Source of the DNA: Bacteroidia bacterium
Lineage (GTDB): Bacteria > Bacteroidota > Bacteroidia > 2-12-FULL-35-15
NCBI GenBank assembly: GCA_020051175.1
Contig: JAGVJJ010000046.1
Coordinates: 1 to 49,162, forward strand
Direction of reading: 5' to 3'
Length of the DNA: 49,162 bases
Shown here: in pieces, positions 1-8,938 of the stretch
How positions within the stretch are numbered: the first letter of the stretch is position 1
How the letters are laid out: every line of letters begins with the position of its first letter
Position numbers and translations under genes: made by a program
Notes under the pieces: model-generated
What the model was told of the DNA's origin: nothing
Database searches by the model: none
The model's input: the letters and a program-made list of their open reading frames with translations, nothing else

Positions 1-1410
1 GAAGTAAGAATAACGAAGTCCTGCATGTATTCTCAACTTGTCTGTTACATCAAAATCATCAGAGAGATAGAGCGCTGCTTCATGGGCTTTTTCTTTTTTT
101 ACATTCCCAAAATCAAATGTTACATCGCCCTGTTTAGCCGAAACACTTGTTGGACGGAAGGTGTGGAAGATATAGTTTGCTCCGAATTTTACTTCGTTGC
201 GTATGTTCGGAAAATAGCTGAAGTCCACTTTGCCGTTCCAGTCGCGGATGCCGGAAAAGAGTTCAAACTGAAAGCCGCTCTGCCCGGCACCAAACCTGAA
301 ATTGTAATCACTGAATATAGCGGAGGTATTCATAAACAGTTTGTTATTAAAGAGGTGGTTCCATCGAACAACACCGGTTGAATTGCCCCATGCCATATTG
401 AGTGTAAACTCGGAGGCCGGATCATTGAATGACATGATGTCCCTGCCGAAATAGCCGCTCACAAACAGTCTGTCCTTATCCGATAAACGATAATTGACTT
501 TCGCATTTAAGTCATAAAAATGATAACCTGAATTTTTAAGCGGTGAATTCGGTTTTGCGAAAGGCTTTGCCAGCACATCAATATAAGTCCTGCGGCCGGA
601 AATAATGAATGAGCCTGTATCTTTTTTTATTGGTCCCTGTATGGTTAGTCGCGAAGCTATTACACCAATGCCTCCTTCTGCATGATATTCTTTGTTGTTG
701 CCCTCTTTCATTGAAATGTCGAGCACGGAAGCCAAACGCCCACCGTATTGTGCTGGCATGCCGCCTTTGGTAAGTGTAATACTTTTTACAGCATCGCCAT
801 TAAATACAGAGAAAAAGCCAAACAGATGGGCTGCATTATAAACAACCGCTTCGTCCAGCAATACAAGATTTTGATCAGGGCCACCACCGCGTACATAAAA
901 TCCGGTGTTCCCTTCTCCTGCTGATTTTACACCAGGCAAGAGCTGAACTGTTTTCAAAACATCTACTTCACCCATGAATGCCGGAATTTTTTTAATTTCT
1001 TCCATATCCATTTTAACCGCACCTACGGAAGTGCTGGTAACATTTTTATCGCTGCGTTCTGAAACAACTTCAACTTCCTGTGTGGTAATGGCTTCCGTTT
1101 TTAGGTCAACGTTCATGCGTACATCTTTGTCGAGCACAATTTCTTTAACAAAATCCTGATAACCAAGGTAGGAAACCACCAGGTGATATGTTCCTTGTTC
1201 AACAGTAATGGAGTAGAAGCCGTACTGGTTGGTATTCGCACCTTTCAGCAGTTCCTTTACATATACATTGGCCCCAATGCTGTATTCGCCCGTTGAAGCG
1301 TCTTTTACATATCCGCTGATGGTATATGTTTTTTTGTTCTGCGCATGCAGTGAAAATGTGGGGCACACTATCAGTGCCGTTAACAATGTTTTTTGTAGCA
1401 GGTATCGCAT
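1..1410 (-). CDS. TonB-dependent receptor (SusC/CarboxypepD-reg type), 3' end cut by window
   Basis: Outer membrane TonB-dependent receptor. The frame is open for 470 codons from an ATG at 1410 down to the window edge, so the rest of the beta barrel is missing. Residues 1-24 are a signal peptide ending in HAQ. Residues about 30-115 form a carboxypeptidase-regulatory-like beta sandwich (SGYVKDASTGE, then GANVYVKE and a YLGYQDF strand). The plug follows, with LPGVKSAGEGN, FYVRGGGPDQNLVLLDE and GGMPAQYGGRLASVLDI, which are hallmark plug motifs. Barrel strands start near residue 240. Families of this type import large or scarce ligands using TonB energy; the substrate cannot be read here. No SusD partner is visible, although one could lie outside the window. 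The start is firm because the signal peptide begins at this ATG and a good promoter lies upstream. Confidence 0.93.
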   Translation of the reverse strand, partial: MRYLLQKTLLTALIVCPTFSLHAQNKKTYTISGYVKDASTGEYSIGANVYVKELLKGANTNQYGFYSITVEQGTYHLVVSYLGYQDFVKEIVLDKDVRMNVDLKTEAITTQEVEVVSERSDKNVTSTSVGAVKMDMEEIKKIPAFMGEVDVLKTVQLLPGVKSAGEGNTGFYVRGGGPDQNLVLLDEAVVYNAAHLFGFFSVFNGDAVKSITLTKGGMPAQYGGRLASVLDISMKEGNNKEYHAEGGIGVIASRLTIQGPIKKDTGSFIISGRRTYIDVLAKPFAKPNSPLKNSGYHFYDLNAKVNYRLSDKDRLFVSGYFGRDIMSFNDPASEFTLNMAWGNSTGVVRWNHLFNNKLFMNTSAIFSDYNFRFGAGQSGFQFELFSGIRDWNGKVDFSYFPNIRNEVKFGANYIFHTFRPTSVSAKQGDVTFDFGNVKKEKAHEAALYLSDDFDVTDKLRIHAGLRYSYF

Positions 1411-1813
1411 TGGTTGGAAAAGGACTAAATAAAAAAGCCACTCATAAGGTAAATATCCTAAAAATTGCTAGGCAAAGGTAGGAGGTATATTTATACGGCC
1501 AACCATATTTAGGCTATTATATGGCTTAAAGTAGGTAAATGGTGGCAAAATGGCGGGGAAGGGTATTTAAGGGCATTCTTAATATAGATTTAACAGTGTT
1601 TTAGACGGAAATAATACCTGAAACGCGGTATTAACCTAGAGTTTTGATAAATAGGGTGTGGTTTCAATCTGCACCACCGCTGAAGCTTAGGGGGGCAGTG
1701 AGCCTGTCGAAGGCCTTGTATTGGCTGATTCAATAGGATTGGAAAAAGCTCCGCTCTGAGCAAAAAAATGCGAATCGTTTCAATCTCATTGCTTAATTTC
1801 CGATATTGCATAT
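1411..1813. other. Intergenic region between divergent receptor and symporter genes
   Basis: About 400 bases without a convincing gene. It contains the receptor promoter (1473-1502) and a short dispersed-type word GTGAGCCTGTCGAAGGCC around 1697-1714. I recall near-identical words from intergenic regions of many bacterial genomes. A leftward frame of 77 codons (1590-1823) has no recognisable protein features, so I do not call it. No clear TAnnTTTG box is seen for the symporter. Confidence 0.6.
1473..1502 (-). promoter_or_regulatory. Putative promoter of the TonB receptor
   Basis: On the minus strand a TACCTTTG box (1473-1480) fits the Bacteroidota -7 consensus TAnnTTTG. A TTG at 1500-1502 sits 19 bases upstream, as expected for the -33 element. 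The predicted transcript start is about 55 bases before the ATG. Confidence 0.6.
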
Positions 1814-3145
1814 ATGCAAACACAATCTTTGCCTTTTGGAAAACAGGTGGCTTATGCCTTTGGTATGATGGGTTGGAGCGTGATGATAAACCTCATCAAT
1901 GTAATTTTAGTGTATTTGTATCTCCCGCCTGAAAGTAGTGGTTTCCCGCGGCTTATTACACAAGCGGCAATTTTTGTAATATTCAATGCGGTTGCACTTA
2001 TTACATCAAGCGGCCGTTTGATAGATGCTTTTTATGACCCTTTTATAGCGCAATACAGCGACAGCAGTAAAAATCCGAAGGGGAGGAGAATACCCCTAAT
2101 GAAGTTGGCTATTATCCCCTCGTTTGTGTTTTGCTTTTTTGTGTTTTATCCCTTTCATAACTATGAAAGTGGCGCTAATGTTGTGTGGCTGGTCTTTATG
2201 CTAATTGGTTTTTATGTTTCATCCACTACCTATATTATCCCCTACAACGCATTGCTTCCGGAGTTAGCACCAACATCCACAGAAAAAGTCCGTTTAGCAA
2301 CATTCCAGTCCGTTGGTTATGTGGTTGGAATTGGGATTGCCTCCAATGCTTTTAATTTAACCAAAGTGTTCCAGGATGCTTTCGGAATGTCCCGTATTGA
2401 AGGGTTGCAATGTACCGTTTTTGCTTTAGGCCTGCTAGCGATGGTTTTTATGGCGATTACTGTGTTTGCAATTGACGAAAAGAAATATTGTAATAAATTG
2501 CATGTCGCGGTTCCGATGAAATTAGCATTGAAGCAGGCCCTTTCCAACAGGCAATTCCAGTTTTTTATTGTGGCCGACTTTTCATACTTCATAGCAGTAA
2601 CAATCATTACGTCTGGTTTAATGTATTTTGTAACGGTTTTGGTGGGGTTGAAGGAGGAAATTGGAAATACGCTGATGATTACAATGGTATTGGTTTCATT
2701 TCTGTTTTATCCTGTGGTAAATTACCTTTCGGCAAGGATCGGCAAAAAAATAATTACCATTTTTTCTTTTCTCCTCCTGGCAGTTGTTTTTCTGGGTATT
2801 TATTTTTTAGGGAAAGGTACTATTTCTCCTGAAGTGCAGATTTATTCATTGATTGCCGTAGCTGCCATTCCGATGGCTTCTCTGAATATTTTGCCAAATG
2901 CAATACTTGCGGAAATTATTGAAAAGGACAACCAGGAAACAGGTACCAGTAAAGAGGGGATGTATTTTGCTGTACGTTACTTTTTTGTAAAAATCGCCCA
3001 GACCTTTGGAATGGCTCTTTTTGCTATGTTTTTATTATATGGTAAGGAGCAAGGGAATGACTTTGGGGTGAGGCTGAATGGTATTCTGGGGTTTGTGCTT
3101 TGTGGACTGGCTGCGATAGTGTTTAGCAGGTTTAGGGAGAAGTGA
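1814..3145 (+). CDS. MFS/GPH-family (MelB-like) sugar:cation symporter
   Basis: Inner membrane transporter of 443 residues with about 12 hydrophobic segments. The N-terminal region (FGKQVAYAFGMMGWSVMIN), the loop SGRLIDAFYDPFIAQYSD and the basic stretch KNPKGRRIP match the glycoside-pentoside-hexuronide:cation symporter family, where the conserved Asp residues of the second helix take part in cation and sugar binding. It likely imports a sugar or glycoside with Na+ or H+; the substrate is not deducible. It is transcribed away from the TonB receptor and converges on the next gene. A drug or nucleoside transporter of the same superfamily is possible but less likely given the N-terminal motifs. 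Confidence 0.82.
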   Translation: MQTQSLPFGKQVAYAFGMMGWSVMINLINVILVYLYLPPESSGFPRLITQAAIFVIFNAVALITSSGRLIDAFYDPFIAQYSDSSKNPKGRRIPLMKLAIIPSFVFCFFVFYPFHNYESGANVVWLVFMLIGFYVSSTTYIIPYNALLPELAPTSTEKVRLATFQSVGYVVGIGIASNAFNLTKVFQDAFGMSRIEGLQCTVFALGLLAMVFMAITVFAIDEKKYCNKLHVAVPMKLALKQALSNRQFQFFIVADFSYFIAVTIITSGLMYFVTVLVGLKEEIGNTLMITMVLVSFLFYPVVNYLSARIGKKIITIFSFLLLAVVFLGIYFLGKGTISPEVQIYSLIAVAAIPMASLNILPNAILAEIIEKDNQETGTSKEGMYFAVRYFFVKIAQTFGMALFAMFLLYGKEQGNDFGVRLNGILGFVLCGLAAIVFSRFREK

Positions 3146-3187
3146 TGTTTTTGTTAACCACGTTTACCCGGTTATTTGGGTAGGTAA

Positions 3188-3664
3188 TTAGCTAAAGGAC
3201 GTTATCATATTTAACCCTGCTTTAGCTAAGCCATTTTCAGGGAATTCAGCCAATGTCCGTTCATAATACTCTTTGGCCTTAACTCCATTGCCCGTTTGAC
3301 TGTAACAAAAGGCGATATTGCATAATCCCATTTCCTTATAAGTCATTTTGGACATACTTAGAATAGTTAAAAAGCGAAATTTATCAATCCAGGTATTATT
3401 GGAAAAGAAAGTGACACTTTTTTCAAAAAAGAAAATGGCCTCAGTAAATTTTTGTTGTTTAACAAGTTGCATCCCCCGAGCTTGGTCCTTAGCAAACACA
3501 TTTCGTAGTCCCCAAGACAGAAGTATATATGTAAACGCTCCCAAAATAACAGGCTCTCCTAATCCTAATGAATGATATGTGTATGTCATTAGCGCCATTA
3601 AGAGTAATTGAGGAATCAAATAGCTCCAAGCTATTTGCCTAACTGTTGGAATATTTGATGCCAT
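3188..3664 (-). CDS. Small membrane protein with C-terminal TPR repeats
   Basis: A 158-residue protein not recognised as a named family. Residues about 10-55 hold two hydrophobic segments (SYLIPQLLLMALMTYTYHS and VILGAFTYILLSWGL). The C-terminal half contains TPR-like helices: GMQLVKQQKFTEAIFFFEKS, and the clear TPR signature CYSQTGNGVKAKEYYERTL. It starts 19 bp after the stop of the CFA synthase gene and so is probably the last gene of the lipid operon. A scaffolding role at the inner membrane is a guess. It ends 42 bp from the convergent symporter gene. Confidence 0.65.
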   Translation of the reverse strand: MASNIPTVRQIAWSYLIPQLLLMALMTYTYHSLGLGEPVILGAFTYILLSWGLRNVFAKDQARGMQLVKQQKFTEAIFFFEKSVTFFSNNTWIDKFRFLTILSMSKMTYKEMGLCNIAFCYSQTGNGVKAKEYYERTLAEFPENGLAKAGLNMITSFS

Positions 3665-3683
3665 GCTTAGTGTGATACCAATA

Positions 3684-4910
3684 TTACCTATTTACATTAT
3701 TCGGTCTGGCATACACCATCTGCATCACATTAATATTGCGTGTTTTAAAGGCTGCTTCACAATAATTCAGATAGTAATTCCACTTGCGTATAAAACGTTC
3801 ATCAAAGCCCATTTTCTTCACATCATCCAGGCGTTGGTTAAATTGTTCATGCCAGAGGGAAAGGGTACGTGAGTAGTGCAGCCCCATGTCTTTCAAATCA
3901 ACCATGGTCATGTCGGAAGTTTTATTTATCATTTTATTGATAATACCAACAGAAGGTAAAAGAGAGCCGGGGAAAATATGTTTTTGTATAAAATCAACTC
4001 CCGTACGAAGGCTTTCGTAGCGGGAATCAGGGCAGGTGATTACCTGTATGGCGAGTATACCATCCTTTTTGAGAAGCTCGTTACATTTTCTGAAGTATAC
4101 TTCCAGGAATTTGTGCCCTACAGCTTCCAGCATTTCAATAGAAACTATTTTATCAAATTTGCCTTCAATCAGTCGGTAGTCTTTTAAAAGTACAGTTACT
4201 TTATCCGTAAGATTCTCCTTTTTGATACGCTCTGTCGCCAATTTGTATTGTTCCTGAGATATAGTAACCGTAGTCACCTTGCTGCCATAATTTTTAGCAA
4301 TATGTATGGCATTATGCCCCCAGCCGCTGCCAATTTCAAGTACATGATCGGTGGGTTTTAAATTCAGTTGCTTGCAAAGCCTGTCGTATTTCTCAATCTG
4401 CGCCTGGTACAAGTCCATGTTCTCATCTTTAAAATAAGCACAGGAGTAGGTCATTGTAGGGTCAAGAAAGAGGGCAAAAAAATCATTGTGCAAATCGTAA
4501 TGTTCGGAAATGTTTTTCTTAGAGCCGCTCAAGCTGTTGGAACGTTTGTTATGGTACACACGGTTAAATATCTTCAATATGTTCAGTGCAAGGCTCTGTA
4601 CCTGGCTGCCTGAAACTGTTGGTGCATTGTCGGCATTTAGCAGAAACCACTTGATAACATTGACTATGTTGTCGGTTTCCCATTCACCGTCCATGTAAGA
4701 TTCGGCAAAGCCTATATCTCCATATAACACACAACGCTTGAAAAAATAATTGTCATTTACTTTTATATGGGCAACAATTTCATGATTTCCTTCTCCAATG
4801 CGAACCAATTCCCCGTTTGGTAAGGTAAGATTGAATTTGCCCAATTTCATTTTGGACAGCAGTTCAATCACTTTTTTTTCATAAAAACTGCGTTTGGTGG
4901 TGGTACTCAT
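3684..4910 (-). CDS. cfa: Cyclopropane-fatty-acyl-phospholipid synthase
   Basis: SAM-dependent methyltransferase of 408 residues that adds a methylene bridge to unsaturated acyl chains of membrane phospholipids. It has the full CFA layout: an N-terminal lipid-binding domain (about 1-120), then the catalytic Rossmann domain with SAM motif VLEIGSGWG (190-198). The acceptor-side Cys in MTYSCAYF is C157. The catalytic Glu of MLEAVG is E262, and Tyr of GLHYSRTL is Y346. By my recollection of E. coli Cfa, the bicarbonate ligand His266 aligns with Q289 here, an unusual change. A 113-bp gap separates it from the DUF1365 gene upstream, so it may have its own promoter. The next gene downstream follows after 19 bp. 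Confidence 0.88.
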   Translation of the reverse strand: MSTTTKRSFYEKKVIELLSKMKLGKFNLTLPNGELVRIGEGNHEIVAHIKVNDNYFFKRCVLYGDIGFAESYMDGEWETDNIVNVIKWFLLNADNAPTVSGSQVQSLALNILKIFNRVYHNKRSNSLSGSKKNISEHYDLHNDFFALFLDPTMTYSCAYFKDENMDLYQAQIEKYDRLCKQLNLKPTDHVLEIGSGWGHNAIHIAKNYGSKVTTVTISQEQYKLATERIKKENLTDKVTVLLKDYRLIEGKFDKIVSIEMLEAVGHKFLEVYFRKCNELLKKDGILAIQVITCPDSRYESLRTGVDFIQKHIFPGSLLPSVGIINKMINKTSDMTMVDLKDMGLHYSRTLSLWHEQFNQRLDDVKKMGFDERFIRKWNYYLNYCEAAFKTRNINVMQMVYARPNNVNR

Positions 4911-5023
4911 ATTGGTGTTATGATAAACAAATTGTTAAGTTTAAACTAATATACGAATTTTATAAGCTATAAGATTCCGGGCTCTGAATTATTGATTTTC
5001 AACTTCGGCATTCCTGTTTTGCG

Positions 5024-5815
5024 CTAGCTCACTCTCCTGTGAACATCTCTCTGCAATTCGGGATTTTCAGCCTTTTTATGATACGGTATTTTCTTTAACC
5101 AAAGCTTTAATGCATTCCAGTGTATCAAAGTTATAATTTTTAACGTAATGAATGGAAAGCGAATGCTGAACAAAGCCAGGTTACGGTTGTTTAGTGGTTT
5201 TTTAATACCGGTAAGCGTGCTGATAAAAAAACGTTTGTCGTCTTTATAATCATCAATACGGATATTCAGCTTCTCACCGGGAATCCCCAGGTTAAAATCA
5301 AAATTCACATCATGATCGATAAATGGCGAAACGTAAAAATATTTTGTTGTGTTTAGTTTGAATTTCTCAGAGATAAAATCTTTTTTAGTTAACAGGAAAA
5401 GTTTCATTTCTCTGAACGTATTAGTGATTTCAACCACTACGCACAGTGGTTGACCTTGTTCATCAAAACAATAGTAAAAGGAGACCGGGTTAAAATTATA
5501 TCCAAGAACGTTCAGGTTAGTCAGCAGCATTATTTTCCCCTTACCGATGGTAATACCATTCTGCGTGAGGTAATCTGTAATGTGCTGTTTTACATTTTTG
5601 CTTTTGTCGGGGTTTTTAATTGGTAATTGTATGTGCTCACTATCCCTGAAACTAAAGAAATTAAACTTGTTGCGGCTTAACATCCATAGCTTTTTTGTTA
5701 AGCCATCAATTTCATCTAAATCAATATAAAACATATACACATTGTAATGGAAACGATGTTCTTTCGGCTCCATGCGATGATGCATAACCAGTGCTTTATA
5801 GAGACAGCTATTCAT
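5024..5815 (-). CDS. DUF1365 family protein
   Basis: 263-residue member of DUF1365 (COG3496). Conserved signatures are the N-terminal LYKALVMHHRMEPKEHRFHY, the FYIDLDE strand, and GYNFNPVSFYYCFDEQGQP followed by VVVEITNTF. The biochemical function of the family is not established to my knowledge, but it is repeatedly found with the COG2907 amine oxidase and CFA-like enzymes, as here. It lies 3 bp downstream of the amine oxidase gene, so the two are almost certainly cotranscribed and probably act on the same acyl substrate. Confidence 0.88.
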   Translation of the reverse strand: MNSCLYKALVMHHRMEPKEHRFHYNVYMFYIDLDEIDGLTKKLWMLSRNKFNFFSFRDSEHIQLPIKNPDKSKNVKQHITDYLTQNGITIGKGKIMLLTNLNVLGYNFNPVSFYYCFDEQGQPLCVVVEITNTFREMKLFLLTKKDFISEKFKLNTTKYFYVSPFIDHDVNFDFNLGIPGEKLNIRIDDYKDDKRFFISTLTGIKKPLNNRNLALFSIRFPFITLKIITLIHWNALKLWLKKIPYHKKAENPELQRDVHRRVS

Positions 5816-5818
5816 GTG

Positions 5819-7063
5819 TTATAGATTTTTACAAAGCTCTACTGCGCTCATATAACCATCTTCGTGGAACCCATACCTGAAGTAGCTTCCGCAGTAATAT
5901 AATGGGCCGGATTGATTTAATTTATGAATCTCTTTTTGTGCCTGTGATGTTGCTACATCAAACAGTGGATGCTCATAATCAAGAACTTTAATGATTTTAC
6001 TTTTATCAATACTATCTGGAATTGCACTTATAGAAACAAAATAATTTTTTTTCTTTGAAACCTGCTGCAGGCGGTTCATCCAGTAAATGGTTGTTGGCAC
6101 CTGTTCCCCGTTTATGTTTTCAATACGGTAATTCCAGCTGCTCCACACACTTTTGTTTTTAGGCATTAGAGACTCATCCGTATGCAGAGTTGCGCTATTG
6201 TATTGATATTTGAATGGTGATAACAATCTTTTTTCATCGGCCGTAGGTTGGTCTAACATACGTAAAGTCTGGTCGGCATGCGAAGCCATTATCACTTTGT
6301 CAAATTCACGGGTAGTTCCATCCGCAAAAGTTACAGCTGCCTTGTTGTTTAGCCGGCTTACTTTAATAGCTGAATTGTTTATATGAATCCTTTCTTTAAA
6401 TGGCTTAATAATTAACTCGCGGTAGGCCTGACTGCCATTCACAGGCGTGTACCACTGGTGCTGGGTGTTCAGTCCCATAAAACCGTGGTTTTTAAAAAAG
6501 CGTACCAGGGTTACTGCCGAAAAGTCAAGCATTTTTTTCATTGGGGTCGACCATACCGCTGAACTCATTGGCGCAAGGTACTTCCAGAGCATGTCTTCAC
6601 CGTAATCGAATTCCTTGATGTATTGGCCTAATGAATAATCTGCATATTTCGGGTCGTCCAGAATGTTCACTGCATCCTTGTTAAACCGCGAAACCTGCAT
6701 TAACATTTTAATGTAGCGCGGACTAAAAATATTTTTACGTTGTGCGAATAGCCCGTTTAAACCAGAACCACAGTATTCAAGTCCGCTTTCGGTGTGTTGT
6801 ACGCTGAAGGACATGTCTGATTTTTTTACAGGCACATTCAGCTCTTTAAATAAATTACACAGGTGTGGGTAAGTTTGGTAGTTGAATACCATAAACCCCG
6901 TATCTATGTAAATGGGCTTACCATCTTCTTCAAGTGTGATTGTGTTGGTATGTCCGCCAATGTAGTCATTCTGTTCAAAGAGGGTAATATCATATTTTTT
7001 ATGCAACAGGTGGCCGCAGCCCATGCCCGCAATTCCGGTTCCTATGATTGCCAGTTTTTCCAT
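5819..7063 (-). CDS. FAD-dependent amine oxidase-like oxidoreductase (COG2907 type)
   Basis: Flavoprotein of 414 residues. The dinucleotide-binding motif is right at the N-terminus (KLAIIGTGIAGMGCGHLL), followed by the FAD ribose Glu in TLFEQNDYIGGHTNTI and a conserved D-T-G-F in YIDTGFMVF. The C-terminus PLYYCGSYFRYGFHEDG closes the FAD site. I chose the ATG at 7063 because the Rossmann motif begins four residues later. A longer frame to 7120 would add 19 residues that overlap the upstream gene. Family members are NAD/FAD oxidoreductases of lipid operons and may oxidise or reduce a modified acyl chain; the exact reaction is inferred. It has a 20-bp gap to the upstream CFA-like gene and 3 bp to DUF1365. 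Confidence 0.88.
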   Translation of the reverse strand: MEKLAIIGTGIAGMGCGHLLHKKYDITLFEQNDYIGGHTNTITLEEDGKPIYIDTGFMVFNYQTYPHLCNLFKELNVPVKKSDMSFSVQHTESGLEYCGSGLNGLFAQRKNIFSPRYIKMLMQVSRFNKDAVNILDDPKYADYSLGQYIKEFDYGEDMLWKYLAPMSSAVWSTPMKKMLDFSAVTLVRFFKNHGFMGLNTQHQWYTPVNGSQAYRELIIKPFKERIHINNSAIKVSRLNNKAAVTFADGTTREFDKVIMASHADQTLRMLDQPTADEKRLLSPFKYQYNSATLHTDESLMPKNKSVWSSWNYRIENINGEQVPTTIYWMNRLQQVSKKKNYFVSISAIPDSIDKSKIIKVLDYEHPLFDVATSQAQKEIHKLNQSGPLYYCGSYFRYGFHEDGYMSAVELCKNL

Positions 7064-7083
7064 AGCAGGTTCTTTTTTACAAA

Positions 7084-8112
7084 TTACTTTTTCTGAAATA
7101 AATAATGGCTCACAATCCATTCGTTACCGTCATTGTAACACCATAGTTCCGCGCAGGCCATGTAGAAAATCCGCCAATATACCCACCACTTTACTGCATT
7201 CTCTTTGCCGTATGTTTGTTCAAAAAGTGGCATTATTTCAGCTTTGTGTTTGTCCATATTTTGTAACCAGGCTTCCGAAGTTTTACTGTAATGCATGCCG
7301 CTTACGTGCCAGTGCTTGTTAATGATCAGGTGTTCATTGAAATAAAGCAGCAGGTGATCGCTTGGCATAATTCCACCGGTGAAAAAGTATTTACTCATCC
7401 AGTCGGTTTCATCAATTACTTCGAACTTATATGCATATTCCTTGTGTGTGAATATATGCACAAACAGTTTGCCGTCCGGCTTGAGCAGGTTTGCAACTTT
7501 TTGCATCAGCAGTTGATAGTTTCTCATGTGCTCAAACATTTCAACCGATACAACCCTGTCAAAGGTCTTGTCAAGAGTAAATGCGTTGATGTCAACCGTG
7601 ATTACGGTGAGGTTCTGAATGCCCCTAATCTTAGCCTGTTCATCAATGTGTAGTTTTTGTGTTCGTGAATTGGAAACAACGGTGAATGAGCTTCTGGGAT
7701 ATTTGGCAGCCATGAAAAGCGACAACGATCCCCAGCCGCAGCCCAGTTCCAATACCTGCTGCCCGTCCTGTAGTTCAGCCCGTTGGCAGGTTAGCTCCAG
7801 CATATCTTTTTCAGATGTGTCAATATCTGTCACGCCTTCTTTCCAGTAACCGCTGCTGTATTTTAAGTGTTTACCTAAGCAATATTGATAAAACTGAGTT
7901 GGAACTTCATAATGTTGTTCATTGGCATCAGCAGTATTAATTGCAATCGGGGAGTTTTTCAGCTCTTCGATTAATCTCATAAAGTGTGCCTGCTGGGCTT
8001 CGGTATTGCCTTTGTTTTCCTGTTCAAGGCGTTGTTTCAATAAGTTACGGATGCCTTTGCGTATAATAAAATCGGGGATATTGTCTTTTTCTAATAAGGA
8101 ATTATACCACAT
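7084..8112 (-). CDS. CFA-like SAM-dependent methyltransferase (second, divergent paralog)
   Basis: 342-residue methyltransferase of the cyclopropane synthase superfamily, but shorter than Cfa. It lacks the large N-terminal lipid domain and has only about 65 residues before HYEVPTQFYQYCLG. SAM motif: VLELGCGWGSL (120-130). Catalytic Glu: E194 of MFEH. By alignment to recalled E. coli Cfa, H219 and Y275 are kept, while the acceptor Cys is Ser87 (KYSSGYW). The start at 8112 is preferred over 8214, since the longer frame adds a low-complexity stretch encoded by repeats and overlaps the upstream gene. This subfamily includes methylating rather than cyclopropanating enzymes, and also N-methyltransferases of plants, so the product could be a methyl-branched or methyl-alkene acyl chain. 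Confidence 0.85.
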   Translation of the reverse strand: MWYNSLLEKDNIPDFIIRKGIRNLLKQRLEQENKGNTEAQQAHFMRLIEELKNSPIAINTADANEQHYEVPTQFYQYCLGKHLKYSSGYWKEGVTDIDTSEKDMLELTCQRAELQDGQQVLELGCGWGSLSLFMAAKYPRSSFTVVSNSRTQKLHIDEQAKIRGIQNLTVITVDINAFTLDKTFDRVVSVEMFEHMRNYQLLMQKVANLLKPDGKLFVHIFTHKEYAYKFEVIDETDWMSKYFFTGGIMPSDHLLLYFNEHLIINKHWHVSGMHYSKTSEAWLQNMDKHKAEIMPLFEQTYGKENAVKWWVYWRIFYMACAELWCYNDGNEWIVSHYLFQKK

Positions 8113-8125
8113 AATGGAATTTGGA

Positions 8126-8152
8126 GAATTAGGATTTCGTGAATTAGGATTT
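8126..8152. repeat. Direct repeat GAATTAGGATTT (two copies, 15-bp period)
   Basis: Two perfect copies of GAATTAGGATTT at 8126-8137 and 8141-8152, with a partial GAATTTGGA just before. The repeat supplies the TAA stop codon of the DUF1295 gene and fills most of the gap to the next gene. Confidence 0.75.
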
Positions 8153-8938
8153 ATTCTTTTTAAACCATGGAACAAAAGCGCTGGTAGTCTGTTGGTATTT
8201 TTTATAGGCTTCACCTTTTGAGCGTATTGCTTGTTCCTCTGTCATTGGTATACCTGTTACTTTAAATAAAAGATAAAGTATGGATACCGGGCAAATAATC
8301 GAGAGCCAGCCGTAGGGAGAAGCACAGGCAAACAAGAAATAGCTGACCCAAATCATCCATTCGAAAAAGTAATTAGGGTGACGGGAATAGTTCCATAGCC
8401 CCACATCACAAACCTTACCCTTATTTGCGGGATTTTTTTTGAATACCTGCAGTTGCCTGTCAGCAACGGCTTCACCTGTAATAGAAACTAACCATAATAT
8501 TGCTGCGCCTTTTTCTAAAATGCTGAGTTCTGGTGAAGGATTTACACAGGCAAATAAAAAAGGAATGGACAAAACAACATTGGATAAAGCCTGCATCTGG
8601 AAGAAAATAAAAAATTTCAGGTTTACATTCGGTGCCCAGTCGATGCGAAGCTGCTTATATCTTCCGTCTTCTTCATGGATATGTCCCAGAACACGCACAA
8701 ATAAATACGTTCCTAGTCGTGCACCCCATACAAATACCATTACAAGCACCATTAGTTTGCGTAGATCAAACCCTTCCCCCAACCAATAATAAATAACAGC
8801 AATTACAGGAAAGTTGTAGGCCCAGAAAATATCGACTATTCCTGCATTATTGATTTTTTTTGCCCATAGCCAGATGATAATCATTACGATACTTACAGCG
8901 GCAAAGCCAAGCAGAGGTAACAAAATGTATTGATTCAT
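8144..8938 (-). CDS. DUF1295 membrane protein (steroid 5-alpha-reductase/ICMT-like fold)
   Basis: 264-residue polytopic inner membrane protein of the DUF1295 family (COG3752). Hydrophobic helices alternate with a conserved C-terminal half: the motif GLWNYSRHPNYFFEWMIW is the NADPH/cofactor-binding RHPNY signature shared with steroid 5-alpha-reductases and isoprenylcysteine methyltransferases. Related enzymes reduce double bonds or transfer methyl groups within the bilayer, which suits a lipid operon. Its start codon overlaps the desaturase stop by 4 bp (8935-8938), so translation is probably coupled. The C-terminal end, VPWFKKNKS, terminates inside a short direct repeat. Confidence 0.87.
   Translation of the reverse strand: MNQYILLPLLGFAAVSIVMIIIWLWAKKINNAGIVDIFWAYNFPVIAVIYYWLGEGFDLRKLMVLVMVFVWGARLGTYLFVRVLGHIHEEDGRYKQLRIDWAPNVNLKFFIFFQMQALSNVVLSIPFLFACVNPSPELSILEKGAAILWLVSITGEAVADRQLQVFKKNPANKGKVCDVGLWNYSRHPNYFFEWMIWVSYFLFACASPYGWLSIICPVSILYLLFKVTGIPMTEEQAIRSKGEAYKKYQQTTSAFVPWFKKNKS

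Noticed and set aside
1590..1823. Leftward 77-codon frame in the receptor/symporter gap
   Set aside because: No start context, no family features, and it overlaps the symporter start and a dispersed repeat word.
7064..7120. N-terminal extension of the FAD oxidoreductase
   Set aside because: It would overlap the upstream gene's stop and place 19 non-homologous residues before the Rossmann motif.
8113..8214. N-terminal extension of the short CFA-like enzyme
   Set aside because: The extra residues are encoded by the GAATTAGGATTT repeat and the 3' end of DUF1295.
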